Assembly (NCBI GenBank): GCA_028095005.1 | Contig: CM051463.1 | Coordinates: forward strand, 3,332,295-3,396,294 | Length of the DNA: 64,000 nt | Direction of reading: 5' to 3' | From: Rhynchospora pubera | Taxonomy: Eukaryota > Streptophyta > Magnoliopsida > Poales > Cyperaceae | Shown here: positions 38,046 to 49,284 of the stretch, one piece after another | How positions within the stretch are numbered: position 1 is the stretch's first letter | How the letters are laid out: each line of letters opens with the position of its first letter | Program-made: the position numbers and the translations under genes | The notes under the pieces: generated by a model | Database searches by the model: none | What the model was told of the DNA's origin: nothing | Seen by the model: only the letters and a program-made list of their open reading frames with translations

Positions 38046-40299
38046 TTATAACCATTGATTTTAGTTTGTTCATCATCTCATGTTGTGCTTGTATTTAATG
38101 TTAGTAAAATCGTACGATTGCGGAGAAGGCTGCGCAGTTTGTTCATCATCTCAGCACCACTATTAAATTTCACCGATGATTTCTCACAAACACGCACCTT
38201 TGTAAGAACTTTTAGTAATTTTTAATAACCCTAATTGGCTCTTTGTTTTAGAATCTGTTACTTGGCTTGTTGAATTGACACCGAATGACAGAGTTAGTTT
38301 TACAATCCGATTTTGAAATAATTGATGCTCTAAAGGATCTAATTTTATAGAATTGTCACCTAATGTTGCTGAAATTAGAATGGTTTAATGGCAGGTTTTG
38401 ATTTTATTTGTGAGTCCATCCTGCCATGAGGGAATTTCATTCCATTCACCTTGGTTCATAGCAAGGTACTTGGCTGACTATCTTCATTTTGTTCTTGTTG
38501 AACTACTTGAAATATGTTTTCTTGTGTTTATCCGAATGTTATAAATCTGTCCTAATTTAAAATGGTAATTCATTTGACACTATATGCATTTGACTATCTT
38601 ATTTTTTTACTAATCTAAAACTATATGCAGAAAGGTTCATTTGACACTGACCATGGGACTATGGAGCAAAAAGCGAACTAGTTGGTAATGCATCAAAGGT
38701 AATGGTTCTCTTCTTTACTCCCTGTTTCTTTTTTTTTTTGAACTCTCTCCTCTTTTACAAATGACTCCGAAGAAAGAGATAATAATTTCCAATTGATTGT
38801 AGTTGTATCTACTTATTTATCTTGTATTCTTGTTACTTTGAATCTTTGTTGTTTGGTAGCCAGTGATAGCATACACGCAAAAGACTTTGAAATGGGAATA
38901 AGGAGACTGGCTATTGGCGCCTCAAATCTGATGCTCTCTTGAGATTGTCATTGCTCATAACATCAGCCTCGTTGAACTGCATGTTCTCTCTCCGTCACTC
39001 ACTCACTCACTCATGTGTTTCCGCCCACACACACAAATATTACATTCTATTTCCAGTATTCGAGGAGTATCTGAAATTTGAAATTAGTTATTTGCAATAC
39101 TATAATCAACTCTAGTTATTCAATTAAAAGTTATGAAGTGGGTCAATTGAAAAAAAGGTGGTTTGTGATGGAGTTATTTAATTTTGTTTTAGGTGGTTTG
39201 TGTTATTACGAAGATGATGATGATGTCGATTATAATCCACCTTTTGAAAGAGAGAAGGTATACAAGCTAATTCGAGACTGATGGAAGTGATGACGAAGAA
39301 GATGAATATTAGTAGATTTGAATTTGGGTAGACAATAGAATTTGGAAATTTTGTTTGGTATTGGATTGGTATGTGTATCATGGAGTACTATCATATTTTT
39401 ATTTTGGTATTCGGATTATCTAGAAGTGTTTGTATGGTGTCATTGGTTAATTTGAAGTATTATGGATAATGGATGTTTGAATATTTTAATTTTAATGATT
39501 TTATATTATTCTTTGTGTTTGAAAGTATTTTATATTATTTTCTATTATTTAATTTGTGATTCTAAAAGAAAAATACTGCATTGCCAAATTATTGAAATGC
39601 ATCAACATGCTTGATGCTAATTGAAAGAATAGCATTTGTTTTGTGGATGCAAAGAATGGACCTTAGGCATCCGTTTTAGTTCATGCTAATAAAAATAGTA
39701 GCATTTGTTCTTTTGATGCAAAGAACATATATTGTCATCTACTTGGTTGATGCTAGCGGAATCAATTACATTTGTCTAGTAGATGCAAAGAATGGACCTT
39801 AGCATCTGTTAAGTTGATGCTATCGAAATCAATGGCATGTGTAGAACGGATGCCAAACAACAAACACATGCATCAGGCATACTGATGCCACTGATAATTC
39901 TAGTTGCATCGGATTAATGCCCATGCTATCGAAATATTGATGCTATTGAATCAGTAGCATCTATGACAGTTGCACCAGAAAAAAGCTGATGCCATAGGTC
40001 TGTGGCATCAACAAACTGATGCAACTGACCTCGATAGCATCAAAGTGGGTTGATGCACTTGAAGCACTTTCCTGTAGTGTTTCTTTTAAAGCAAATACAA
40101 GAATTCCTATTGCTTTAATTAAATACCACATCTCTGTGTGCAGGTACATGTACAAATGGCATAGGGCAAGACAAGGAGACGCCTGCTGAGATATGGCCAC
40201 CAAAATATTAGTATGGTCTCTGTAGGTGATTGGATTTATTTTTTACTGTCATCTTCATATATTTGAGGTGATATTATTCTTCTATTACTATTTCTTTGA

Positions 40300-40450
40300 T
40301 TCCTTCATTTTTTTTTTAATTCAATAGAATTTGATAGATTTGTCAATTATCAAGTCTACAAGGAAGAGTATATATTGTATGGAACATCGATCTAATCCAA
40401 TAATTTAAATTTCAATCAATTTGATAGATTTGTCAATTATCAAGTCTGCA
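40300..40450 (+). repeat. Short direct repeat in Helitron
   Basis: TTTGATAGATTTGTCAATTA plus TCAAGTCT occurs at about 40,330 and again at about 40,418. It is non-coding, and the flanking Helitron DNA between the CACTA element and 42,304 shows no recognisable gene. Confidence 0.8.
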
Positions 40451-42775
40451 TCTTTTATTCGTGCATGTATCTTAATTTCAATTTCAATGTTAGTTCAAAG
40501 AGAGTTGTTCCAAATAGTCAGGTAACTTATCTCTTTGTTTATTTATTTTATAATATCAGAATAGCTTTACATGGCTTTATACTCATGGTACATACTTGGT
40601 ACCAGTCTTTGGTACGGCGCATATACACACTGTGTGGCCCACAAGAATTAAAGTTGCAGCTCCCTAAGTCCCTATGGCATAAAAGATGCAGCACGTGAGC
40701 ACAGTGCATAAATATCAAGTAGTTTGAAATAAGCAATGTTAGCACGTTTACATTCTCATTTTCTGTTTTTTTCCTTTTAGCAGGGGTGTTTAGTGGGTCT
40801 TCAATTTGGTTTGTTTGTGTTGTAAAACTACAGCCTTCATGGCGCATCTTAGTTAAACATTGAAGCCTAAGGGCAGTTCATTTTCCAAAAAAAATAATAA
40901 TAAGCAATGTATACTGGGACCATTTGCTGATTCCCAATATTTCATTTAGTTACAAATAAGGCTTTTCATTTCGTAACAACACCTACCATATTTGAGATAT
41001 TGATTAAAAACTTTCACGCAATCATCTATTATGGAAAACAATATCCTGCTGTTCAATTACTCTTGGGTAAACCTCCTATCATAATCAGCTCATTTTCTTA
41101 TATATTTTAAGCCGAATATTAAACTGAGATTAACTCTAGAAAATCTGATTTCAACTTCAAAGTTTATTGAATTTATTGTGATAGACCGGTAGAGTAATAG
41201 TTCTGTCATTTTCTATGATTTGAATTTGGTTTGAACTTCTAAAGATTTAGTTATTAGTTGCAAATTGCGTGAAAAGTGGGTATGATTTAACTAAAGAATT
41301 CAAAATAAGTTAACCATATAAATCTCATACCCTTTTCTATTACGGAGGTGATGCTGATTACAATGACACTAATAATTATGTTTTATCACCTTTAGGCTGA
41401 AGTTCGTGGTTCAAAAGCAAAAGCCACATCAAAACACGTCATGCATCTATATTCTTTTATAATTCTCTTTCATCAAAAAATAATAAAATAATTGTTGCGA
41501 GTTTACAACTTCATATCCAAATATTAAATGTACTTCTTCAAAATCGCAAATTTTGACAACTATGAGAGTATGCAATTTTTTTTTTAGGTTTTAGGATTAG
41601 CAATGTCTGTAAATTATATATGGAGGCATTTTGATTGATGTGTATTTTGCTAATTGCTTAACAAGTATTTCTAAATAAATGAAATTTAACCAGTTTTTTG
41701 CATCTCAATTGTAATGAGGAAAAGACAAGTATATATGGAGCTGGTACTTTAGTTTCAAGTGTTATTGCAATCTATGTACATACTGGTTGCTGAACCAGTA
41801 TATTGTTGTCTGTGTACATCACTTAAAGAAAAATTATGGCATTTTACAATAAAGTTGATATCCTTTTCGATTATACAGGTGATGTAAAAGGATTTCAATG
41901 CCAGTTTGACTTGGTCTAATTCTTGGAGGGATCACCGATTAGACAATAATGCACCTTGGAAGTTTTTGTACCTACTCCATTTGGCATACATTATTTTATC
42001 ATGCTGACAATTGTTTGATTTATTAAAATGATGATATGGATGCTATCATGCTCTATTTGGGTCTCTTCAATTGCTTATATATTTTTTTAAAATTCAACAT
42101 ATATGGATGCTAAAATAGCTCATGTATGATGCTTATGCAATTAAATTTTTACAGATTATATGAAAAAAAAATTATGGCATTTTGCCTTTGCACTTATATG
42201 TCTATCGCATACAATTTAGACTTAATGATAAATTATTAATGATTCTTAAAATTGAAATACAAAAAATTCAATAAGGCGCGGCGAAGCCGCGCTTCTCCAC
42301 CTAGTAGATATTCATTTCCATGCACTACTACTGGTCTGATAAAGTACTAATATTGACAAAGTACTAACAAAGACACTGAATATATTGAATGTCATTATAT
42401 TTACAGAAACTGTTATTATAAATAAATAATAAACATTAAAATGCAATCTGTATCCGACAAAATATATTCGTAATCGACTCCAACAAAATATATCCGTTTA
42501 ATATCCGAACCGTATCCGTATCCGAACGCATTCGTATTCGTATCCGTATCAGAAAAAAAAAATATGAATGCGGATATGAAAAGACCAACATTTGCTCCAT
42601 ATCCGATCCGTTTTCATCCCTGCCAAGCAGCGTTTTAAGTTTTTTTTGCTTATTAAATACCTTCATGCCCAAGAATCCAGGACCCCTACTAAAATCAGAA
42701 AGAAGTCGGCTCTTTTATTTCCTTGCGATCGTTTTGCTTTCCGTTCCAAACCTTTGCTGTACCCTTCTTCAGCCT

Positions 42776-42790
42776 TTTATATATATAAAT
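42776..42790 (+). promoter_or_regulatory. Probable TATA box of the first DUF295 locus
   Basis: TTTTATATATATAAATCC lies about 30 bp before a CT-rich leader. A GTAAGT donor at 42918 and a TTCAG acceptor ending at 43337 define a probable leader intron, so the broken locus downstream keeps a promoter-like start. Confidence 0.5.
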
Positions 42791-43337
42791 CCATATAGAG
42801 CTAGAGCTTTCCTTCTCACCGCCAATTTCAAGGAACGCCCAACCCAAAATCAATAATTCCTTGTGATCTCTTGATCAGCGAACGGAGAGTTTAGGATCAG
42901 AATCAATATTCTTTTGTGTAAGTACGTCATTTTTATATTCAACAGTACTGATTACAAAATCTGACTGTCAATTTCTCAGCTCTGAGATAACAATTGTTCC
43001 TTTCCAATATTAGTTTTAAAATTAAAAAGCTCTTCAAAGCAATTATTTTTTTAAAACCCTTGGCTTTGCATTTCTGGAAGCACGTTACCTTTTCTTTTTT
43101 TTTTTCCAATTTTCATTTCCCTTCCAAATATCAGCAATAAAAGCTTAATTTAAAACTTTATGATATGTTCTTTGTCATATCCATCTTCGGTTTGGCTATT
43201 TATATATTCCTATCAAATACTAGAACATATTATTGGTTATTGTTGCCTGAATTTTCATATCTTGTATGCCTATGTTATAGCTAGATTGCTATCTTCGAAA
43301 TTTTGCAAATGATGAGGTCCTGTTTTTATAAATTCAG

Positions 43338-44313
43338 GTGACGAGGCTAACTGAAAATGGTGGTCATTGAATGTGATCGAAGATACATTTCCTTCTAGTA
43401 TTGGGTATGAACCATGGCTAATACTATTGCACGGGAGAAACAAGGAGAAAAAAGAACTTATAAATCCATACAATAACCGCATCGAAGAAAGAAAAATACA
43501 GCAATTGGACAGGATGTTATTTCTGGGATGCTTTGGTGATTGGCTCCTGTTGTCAGAAAAATTGACTAAAAAAACATATTTCTTGCACTTCTCCTTGGAT
43601 CCAAAGCTCACGGTCCATCTGCCTTCGTTTGGTAGGGGGACGAAAGAATGTCAATGCAATTGTGCCGTGTCAGGTTCTCCAACTTCACGCAACTGCATGG
43701 TTACTTTTGTGGGGAGGAGACGCAACTGCATCCTTTATTGCCGACCTAATATTGATTCAAGCTGGTCTAAGGTATCAATATCAATTGATTCGGATGATAA
43801 TGTTTTTAGCGGCCAAATCGTTAGGTCCAAGGGAAAGATATATGCTCTTTATTTCTGTGGTGACGCATATCGAGTTGTTGTCATAGATGAGTCATCACTT
43901 CTAATGGGTCACTCTGTGTGGAAAATGATCGATGTGCCAGCTGCAATTGATCCCGGGACTTTAAGGTATTTGGTGGTCTCTGGTGAGAAAATTTTCTTTG
44001 TCTTGGTAACTATGTCCTTTTACCGAGGTAATCCCACCAACTGGACTATTTATGTGTTGGAGACCTCAGAGCTATCTTTATAGGCGGTTGTGTCTTCTTC
44101 TTAGGTGGGATTCAGAATGCAGCACTCTCAGCAACTCAAGCAGGAATGCAACGTGATTGCATATTCATTGTGAACGCCAGGCGCAATTATTTTCCTGACG
44201 AGGGAATCTACAGGATATGTTTGCAGGATGAAACTGCCAGCCTTACTTTGCCACTGAAGTGGCCAAAATATATAAATCCGCGAAAGTTATGCTGGGTAAT
44301 GCCAACCAGGTGA
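43338..44313 (+). pseudogene. DUF295 / KIB-type locus, F-box missing and frameshifted
   Basis: From about 43,355 to 44,050 one frame gives a DUF295-type beta-propeller-like protein with YEPWLILLHGRN, LFLGCFGDWLLLSE, YRVVVIDES and TNWTIYVLE. The family's end, GDLRAIFIGGCVFFLGGIQN, IFIVNARRNYFPDEGIYRI and LCWVMPTR with stop 44311-44313, continues in another frame, so there is a 1-base shift near 44,050. No ATG opens the first frame. The nearest ATG at 43357 leads to a stop after 13 codons, and no F-box is seen upstream. KIB/DUF295 F-box proteins normally join an N-terminal F-box for SCF ubiquitin ligases to this C-terminal domain. It is likely a decayed paralogue of the 45.9-47.1 kb gene. An unusual intron or an assembly error at the shift would change that verdict. 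Confidence 0.75.
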
Positions 44314-44790
44314 GTCAGCAATTCAGCATGCTAGCTTTTATGCATCTGTTTAACCTTTATATCTTTTCTACCCTGGTTTTCTTTCCTTCCATTCTTCTAT
44401 GTTTTTTTTTTTTTATATAAATGCTGGATGAACTTCTTTCTTCTAGTCATAAACAGTGTTTAATTTGTGTCTATCTGTTTTAATTTTTGCATATCAAGGA
44501 AAAATAAGCAGAGGACCTTGAGCTTATCTCATGTCGTTGGCTTGATATGGTTAGTTGGTAGCTTCCTCTTGTTAATTTCTTCTACTTTAAATTTCTTCCA
44601 TATATTTATATTTAGATGGTGGTCCTCGTGCTGCAGGTCATTCAAACTTACAAGCAAATAAGAAACTTATAATGCAAATTTAGAAAGAAAGTAATTTGTT
44701 GGTGAATTCAAAGATAAAACTGGGATGCACATCTTATTCTACATGAATATTAAAAATACATATATAACAAAGTTTCAGTGTCAAGGCCTG

Positions 44791-45600
44791 GTTTGATCTA
44801 GGGTTTACCAAACGGGGCGGGGCGGGTCGAGGCGGTCCAACCCGCGACGGTCCACGGGTTAGGACGGGGCGGGTTAGGACGGTCCACGGGTTAAGACGGG
44901 GCGGGTTAGGACGGTCCATTCTAGAAATCTTGACCCTAACCCTTCTTAAACCCGCCCCATGTAACCCGCACGGGTTATGACGGTCCGGTCCGGTCCGGTC
45001 CGCCGGTTTTTATTTATTTTATTACTATATTATTTTTTTTTATTTTTCGTTAGTATATATATAAACTACATATATATTATATACTATAATAATCACTATA
45101 AATTTTTTTTTGTTGTTTTTCTCTTTTCTGTTTTTTTTTCAATATTTTTCCTTTTTTTCAATATTGTTTTCTGTTTTTTTATTTTTCGTAAATTATTTTT
45201 ATATTTCACTTTTACGTTTTTCTTTTATTTTCTTAAATGAAAAAAATTGAATATAATTATATAAAGTTACATTCCTCTTTTTTTTCGGGTTTGGGACCGG
45301 CTATGCTATTAAATTATTTTATAAAATAATAACATAGGCGGAGTTATAAAATAAAATAATAACATTGCACGGGTTTAAGACGGGTTGACGGGGCGGGGCG
45401 GTCCGGTCCACGGGTTAAGACGGGGCGGGTTAACGCGGGTTTTTTTAGAAAGGGCGGCCCAAACCCGCCGTAGACCCGCCCCGATCTAACCCTTCGACCC
45501 ATCACGGTCCATGGACGGTCCGGGGCGGTCCGGTCCATGGGGCGGGTTTGGGGCGGGGCGGGTTTGACCCGGCGGGTTTTTGGTAAACACTAGTTTGATC
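44791..45600. mobile_element. hAT transposon, 794 bp, GC-rich ends and AT-rich core
   Basis: The element (44799-45592) starts TAGGGTTTACCAAA and ends TTTGGTAAACACTA, and is flanked by exact 8-bp copies of GTTTGATC (44791-44798 and 45593-45600). Inside each end are many copies of GGGGCGGG, GGTCCACGGGTTAGGACGGG and their complements. The core from about 45,010 to 45,340 is almost pure A/T with long T runs. No transposase is present, so it is non-autonomous. The subterminal copies would be transposase-binding repeats. It separates two DUF295 loci. Confidence 0.93.
45539..45562 (+). other. G-quadruplex-prone run in the hAT end
   Basis: Five G runs of three to four bases are separated by one to three bases (GGGGCGGGTTTGGGGCGGGG, then CGGG). 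This satisfies the usual G-quadruplex pattern on the plus strand. A related but shorter run lies at the left end near 44,815. Confidence 0.7.
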
Positions 45601-45873
45601 CAGCGGGCCTGTCAACAATTCATGAACAATGAGGCCTTCGGCCCTTTATTCTATAACTGGATAAATGGAACTCAATGCATTTTTCATAAAAATTTTAAGC
45701 ACTGAGAATATGCTAGATTTCATCTGAATTCACTCAAGGGCCAGATTTCATCTGTACAGAAACACACGTTGACAGATGAACAGTTGTATCAGGGCTTAGG
45801 AGCTAGATTTTACAGCAGAAATATCTTAAAATTACGCGTAGCTCTTGTTTTTCCACTGTCTCCGTACAATAAG

Positions 45874-47064
45874 ATGACAAGTTCACAGGGATTTAAATCT
45901 GATGCAATCTTACATTTTGAATTAGCATCAAGTTTAGTTTATATATGTTTATTCTTCTGGCATACTCCCCTTTGGCAGGGTTGTTCAACCTCCATCCACA
46001 AGGAAGAAAAGAACAAAGAAAGGTGCAAAATTGATAACTCAAGAACATGGACGGATATGCCCATAGAATTGATGCAACTACTCGTTCCACGACTCTGTCT
46101 GGTTGATTGTGTTCGCCTCGCATCTCTTTGCAAGGCTTGGAACTCTCTTTCCAACCTCATTCAAGATGCAATGGTAAACCCATGGCTCATTTATTGTGAG
46201 AATGAAAGCAGCACGTGGAAGATCTTCGACCCTGTATGTGGAAAAGAGTATAGTATAGACATGAAATGGCTCGGGTTCAGCGAGAATCTTACTTTTCTCT
46301 ACTCGAAAGATGGATGGGTTCTTGCATCAAAAGAAGATAATTCTCTCTTCTTAATAAACTCCCTCAGAAGAGAGTGTGTGATCAGCCTTCCAAAATTGAA
46401 TACTTGTTGCAGATTCAAACCATTGGCTTTCTCATCTGCACCAACCTCTCCAGATTGTGTGGTAGTTATTGCCGAGTTTGAAGGTGAGCATATTGCGGAG
46501 GTATCAACATGGAGTCCTGGTGAAGAACAATGGAGTACAACGAGTTTCCAAGACGAGATTGGTTATAATGTGCTTTGTAACCCTGTTTTCACCCGTGGTG
46601 AGTTTTATTGGTATAGTAATGGAGGGGAGCTCTTAGTTTTCAATCCATTTCAGAAGACTTGGAAAGTTCTCGAAATTGAAACTCCAACGAAGATGGCGTC
46701 ATACTACAGAAGATTAGTAATGGAGTGCTATTTGGTAAAATCAGGGGCGGATTTGATCACGGTTTTTAGAGGGCTTAAAACAGAACCAATGCAAATCTTC
46801 AAGTTAGACAGACTAAATATGGTTTGGAGCGAACTGCATGATATCGGGGATGTTTCAATTTTTTTAGATTGCAGAGCAACGATTGCAAAATCTTTTCCAG
46901 AGAAATGGTGCCGTAATCGAATATACCTGTGTGGATTTAGTGATAACCATATCGAGAGAAGTGCATTCTATTCCTTGGAAACTGCCCAATATCATCCAAA
47001 GTATCCTCGTAATTTCAAGGAACCTATGGTATACATTTGGATTGAGCCCAACTTGACATCTTAG
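45874..47064 (+). CDS. F-box protein with DUF295 domain (KIB/SKIP23-like)
   Basis: The frame is open from 45,769, but 45,874 is the first ATG in it, giving 396 residues. The F-box reads TWTDMPIELMQLLVPRLCLV and then DCVRLASLCKAWNSL (about 46,045-46,150). PWLIYCENESSTWKIFDP follows, then propeller-like blades (GWVLASKEDNSLFLINSLRR, YNVLCNPVFTRGEFYW). A C-terminal DUF295 segment (IFKLDRLNMVWSELHDIGDV, IYLCGFSD, SAFYSLET) ends in the characteristic VYIWIEPNLTS. Such proteins are SCF ubiquitin-ligase substrate adaptors; Arabidopsis KIB1 acts on a GSK3-like kinase, but the target here is unknown. The N-terminal 35 residues before the F-box region look like translated intron. TTTGGCAG at 45971-45978 is a likely splice acceptor, so the true start may lie upstream. 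No internal stops occur. Confidence 0.85.
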   Translation: MTSSQGFKSDAILHFELASSLVYICLFFWHTPLWQGCSTSIHKEEKNKERCKIDNSRTWTDMPIELMQLLVPRLCLVDCVRLASLCKAWNSLSNLIQDAMVNPWLIYCENESSTWKIFDPVCGKEYSIDMKWLGFSENLTFLYSKDGWVLASKEDNSLFLINSLRRECVISLPKLNTCCRFKPLAFSSAPTSPDCVVVIAEFEGEHIAEVSTWSPGEEQWSTTSFQDEIGYNVLCNPVFTRGEFYWYSNGGELLVFNPFQKTWKVLEIETPTKMASYYRRLVMECYLVKSGADLITVFRGLKTEPMQIFKLDRLNMVWSELHDIGDVSIFLDCRATIAKSFPEKWCRNRIYLCGFSDNHIERSAFYSLETAQYHPKYPRNFKEPMVYIWIEPNLTS

Positions 47065-47622
47065 CAGTGCTAACTTAAACGTCAGCATGCTTTTTTTCTT
47101 TAAATATGTAATATGTATTGTATTAGCAGATTGATATTGGTGCCTATACGTGTTGAACTGTTGATCCATCTCTTTGCAATTAGGCCATTGTTACCATGAA
47201 CTGGTATTTCTGATTGCTAAAATGCTATTTCAAGGCTTATCGTATCTTACTAGTGGCACTTTTTTAGGTTCTACTAATACTCTCCTTTATTAGTGACACT
47301 TTTCCGCCAAGGGAAATTTTACTTGAATCATCAATTCATAATTTGCTATTATTTAAAAGGCGATCACTGAAATAACATTCCTAATGAATTCTCCGATGAA
47401 CTGTACGAATGTTTCCTAATGAAATGGTCGAGGAAGAACATTACGAACATCTAATTTTATATGAACCAGCAATTCATTTTCACTTTCATGTATCACACCA
47501 AAAAGATTATAAAAAAAAAAGAAAAAAAATGCTCTTTTGCTATATGTAACAAACCACACAGACATCAACAGAACACAAAGTTCTTTACAATGGAGGACCT
47601 GGTGTTCACTATCATAGCAACA
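47065..47622. other. Downstream region of the F-box gene, no gene seen
   Basis: AT-rich DNA after the stop codon, presumably 3' UTR and spacer. A T-rich stretch and ATGTAATATGTATTG near 47,105 could serve polyadenylation, but no canonical AATAAA stands out. Confidence 0.35.
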
Positions 47623-48028
47623 GTTGAAAGCAGTGTTTTAAATACCCTACCGGACCGGCCAGATCAACCAAAACAATCGGAACCGGACCCTGGTCCGATA
47701 GGGTAAGCCTCTAAAACCAGGATGCTAGCGAACCGATGTTGAACCAGCACTATTACCACCTGAACCGACCATGAAACACTACTAACTAGCAAAAAACACA
47801 GACAAATATTTAAGAGTGGGACAAAGTGATTCGATCACTCATACTTCCTCTTAGTCACACTGCCCCTTACCACTGGACCAACATTGCTTTTGTGCTACCG
47901 TAGCCCATGTTATGTATATATACATATCTGGTTTTTCAAAACAGTATAACAGCAAAAACCGGTACAACCCCGTACGGGTGGCTCCATCGGTTCGGTGGCC
48001 AGTACGGTATTAAAACATTGGTCGAAAG
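47623..48028. mobile_element. hAT-type MITE, 390 bp
   Basis: The element (47631-48020) begins CAGTGTTTTAAATACC and ends GGTATTAAAACATTG. The flanks are GTTGAAAG and GTCGAAAG, an 8-bp duplication with one mismatch. Subterminal GGACCGG/CGGTTCGG-type words occur at both ends. There is no coding frame. A tRNA-like stretch is embedded on its minus strand. Confidence 0.85.
47818..47886 (-). other. tRNA-like pol III promoter remnant within the MITE
   Basis: On the minus strand TGGTCCAGTGGTAAGG resembles a pol III A box, and GTGATCGAATCACTT about 35 bases on resembles a B box (GWTCGAATC). This is a common head of tRNA-derived SINEs. There is no foldable complete tRNA, so I call it a remnant only. 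Confidence 0.4.
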
Positions 48029-49267
48029 TTGACCAAAAAAGAAATAAAAAAAATAGAATATATTGCAAAGATTGCATAAGAGAAATTGGGACTACAAAAT
48101 GCTGTCAATTCAAGACCGTAGATCTTGTATGGATAAAAATGCCTATACTCTGTATTTCCTCAGCTGAATACTCCGATTTTAGTAGCCTTTGCAGCTGCAC
48201 ACGGGCTTCAATTATATTCGTTCTACAAAGAGAACACAGAATTCGCTTTTAATAAAGCAGATTGGATTATTAAGTCAGAATGAAGGTTTCGGTGCACAAT
48301 GCAAAGTTTATCAAGTTCAACTGAATTAAGTGTGGTTTAATTGCCCAGTTGAGCTGATTTAGAAAGGCTACCTGTTTTTTTAATATTAGAGTAGATGTCA
48401 ATATAGAAAAAGGTCGACAACACTTTTTTGGGGATATCCTCGCTTGATGGTGTTTAACCCCATTTTATGATGCCGAATTCACAATACCAATTAAATAATC
48501 CCATGAAATATAAAAGAAAAGAAAATGGAGAAAATCATGGAAAATTCCAAACAAATCCCAGAAATTATGGGAAAATACCCAGAGGCCCAGAAAAATACAG
48601 AGAAAATTACGAATCCCTTAAACTGCTCAAAAGATTCATGGAGTACCCCATTTCATGCAAAAGACTCCTAAACCTTGTGAAAAATAAATAAAATGGTAAA
48701 AGGGGTATTTTTGGAAAATACTTGGGATTATTAAATTCTACATATTTTTATGGATTTATCATCAAAATCCCATGAGAAAACTCGATCAAGAATGCTACCA
48801 AAGAATTTATTTCAAATTCAGCAAACCATGAAAAACATGTAAAAAGCACAAATGGAGAGGAACAAGGTCAGAAAAACTGAGGGATGGCCAGCGATTCAAA
48901 TCTCCCTCTGCTCAAGAGAGAGATTCCGGTGCACCTGTTTCACTCTGCACCAACGATAACCAAGGGAGAATGTATACGCGGCCCATAAAAGACCAAGTGT
49001 ATCTAAGAAAAGAAAAAAGAAACGTCGCTGGGAGAATTGGATGCTGACCCCTTCGTAAATGAAATGGATGTACACGGAGCATGTAGCACAAGTGAAAATA
49101 CAAAACACCTGAACCCACGGAGCATACTATGGTGTACTGTACTCCATGCATAACCAAGATCAAGAAAGAAGGAGAGGGAGAAAGATCGTAACAGAAATCT
49201 GTTGAGCTATGAACTGCCGGGCTGGAGGCGAGATACACCGCACCTGGACGGGATTGAAGCGGGGAGC

Positions 49268-49284
49268 GTCGCCTATAAAAGGAG
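49268..49284 (+). promoter_or_regulatory. TATA box, probably of the LTR-like region
   Basis: CCTATAAAAGGAGAACC is a near-ideal plant TATA context, in a locally GC-richer region with a purine-rich leader after it. No protein frame follows within the next kilobase. Confidence 0.5.

Larger units (their letters stand above)
31764..40079. mobile_element. CACTA (En/Spm) transposon, non-autonomous, 8.3 kb
   Basis: Begins CACTACAGGAAA (31764) and ends TTTCCTGTAGTG (40079), a perfect 12-bp inverted repeat with the CACTA signature. It is flanked by TTT on both sides (31761-31763 and 40080-40082), the 3-bp target duplication of the superfamily. Subterminal regions at 31,780-32,010 and 39,590-40,060 are dense in GATGC/GCATC-type words in both orientations, as expected for transposase-binding repeats. 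I recognise no TNP2-type transposase frame, so it appears non-autonomous or decayed. CT-rich leader-like tracts at 32,150-32,730 and 37,690-38,040, the latter with a GTTGAG/GTAATT donor-like site, may be remains of its own genes or captured host exons. Confidence 0.95.
29390..42304 (+). mobile_element. Putative Helitron carrying captured gene sequence
   Basis: The 3' end is very clear: hairpin GCGCGGC-GAA-GCCGCGC (42276-42292), eight bases, then CTAG (42301-42304), followed by T. The best 5' end is TCTATATATATCTATAG at 29390, preceded by A, as Helitrons insert between A and T and begin with TC. The 5' assignment is inference. Subtracting the CACTA insertion with its duplication leaves about 4.6 kb, with no Rep/helicase frame, so it is non-autonomous. 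It contains a CCS52/FZR-like fragment, as expected for Helitron gene capture. Confidence 0.65.
28585..42622. mobile_element. hAT-like inverted-repeat element, interrupted by nested transposons
   Basis: The left end starts CAGGGATGAAAACGGAGCGG (28585 onward). The right end (42599-42622) is its reverse complement over 24 bases with one mismatch. Both ends are followed inward by subterminal repeats of TATCCGTATCCG, GGATATGAA and AAGACCAACAT type. Five bases, CCAAG, flank both sides (28580-28584 and 42623-42627). Without the putative Helitron the element would be about 1.1 kb. The repeat pair and subterminal repeats fit hAT-type elements, but a 5-bp rather than 8-bp duplication is atypical. Two independent fragments are therefore possible. 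No transposase frame was found. Confidence 0.6.

Noticed and set aside
43357..43398. ATG at 43,357 as the start of the DUF295 locus
   Set aside because: It runs into a stop after 13 codons, and the frame that carries the domain has no ATG before the conserved part.
45769..45873. Start of the F-box gene at 45,769
   Set aside because: The triplet is TTG. The first ATG in frame is at 45,874, and even that may precede an intron acceptor at 45,971-45,978.
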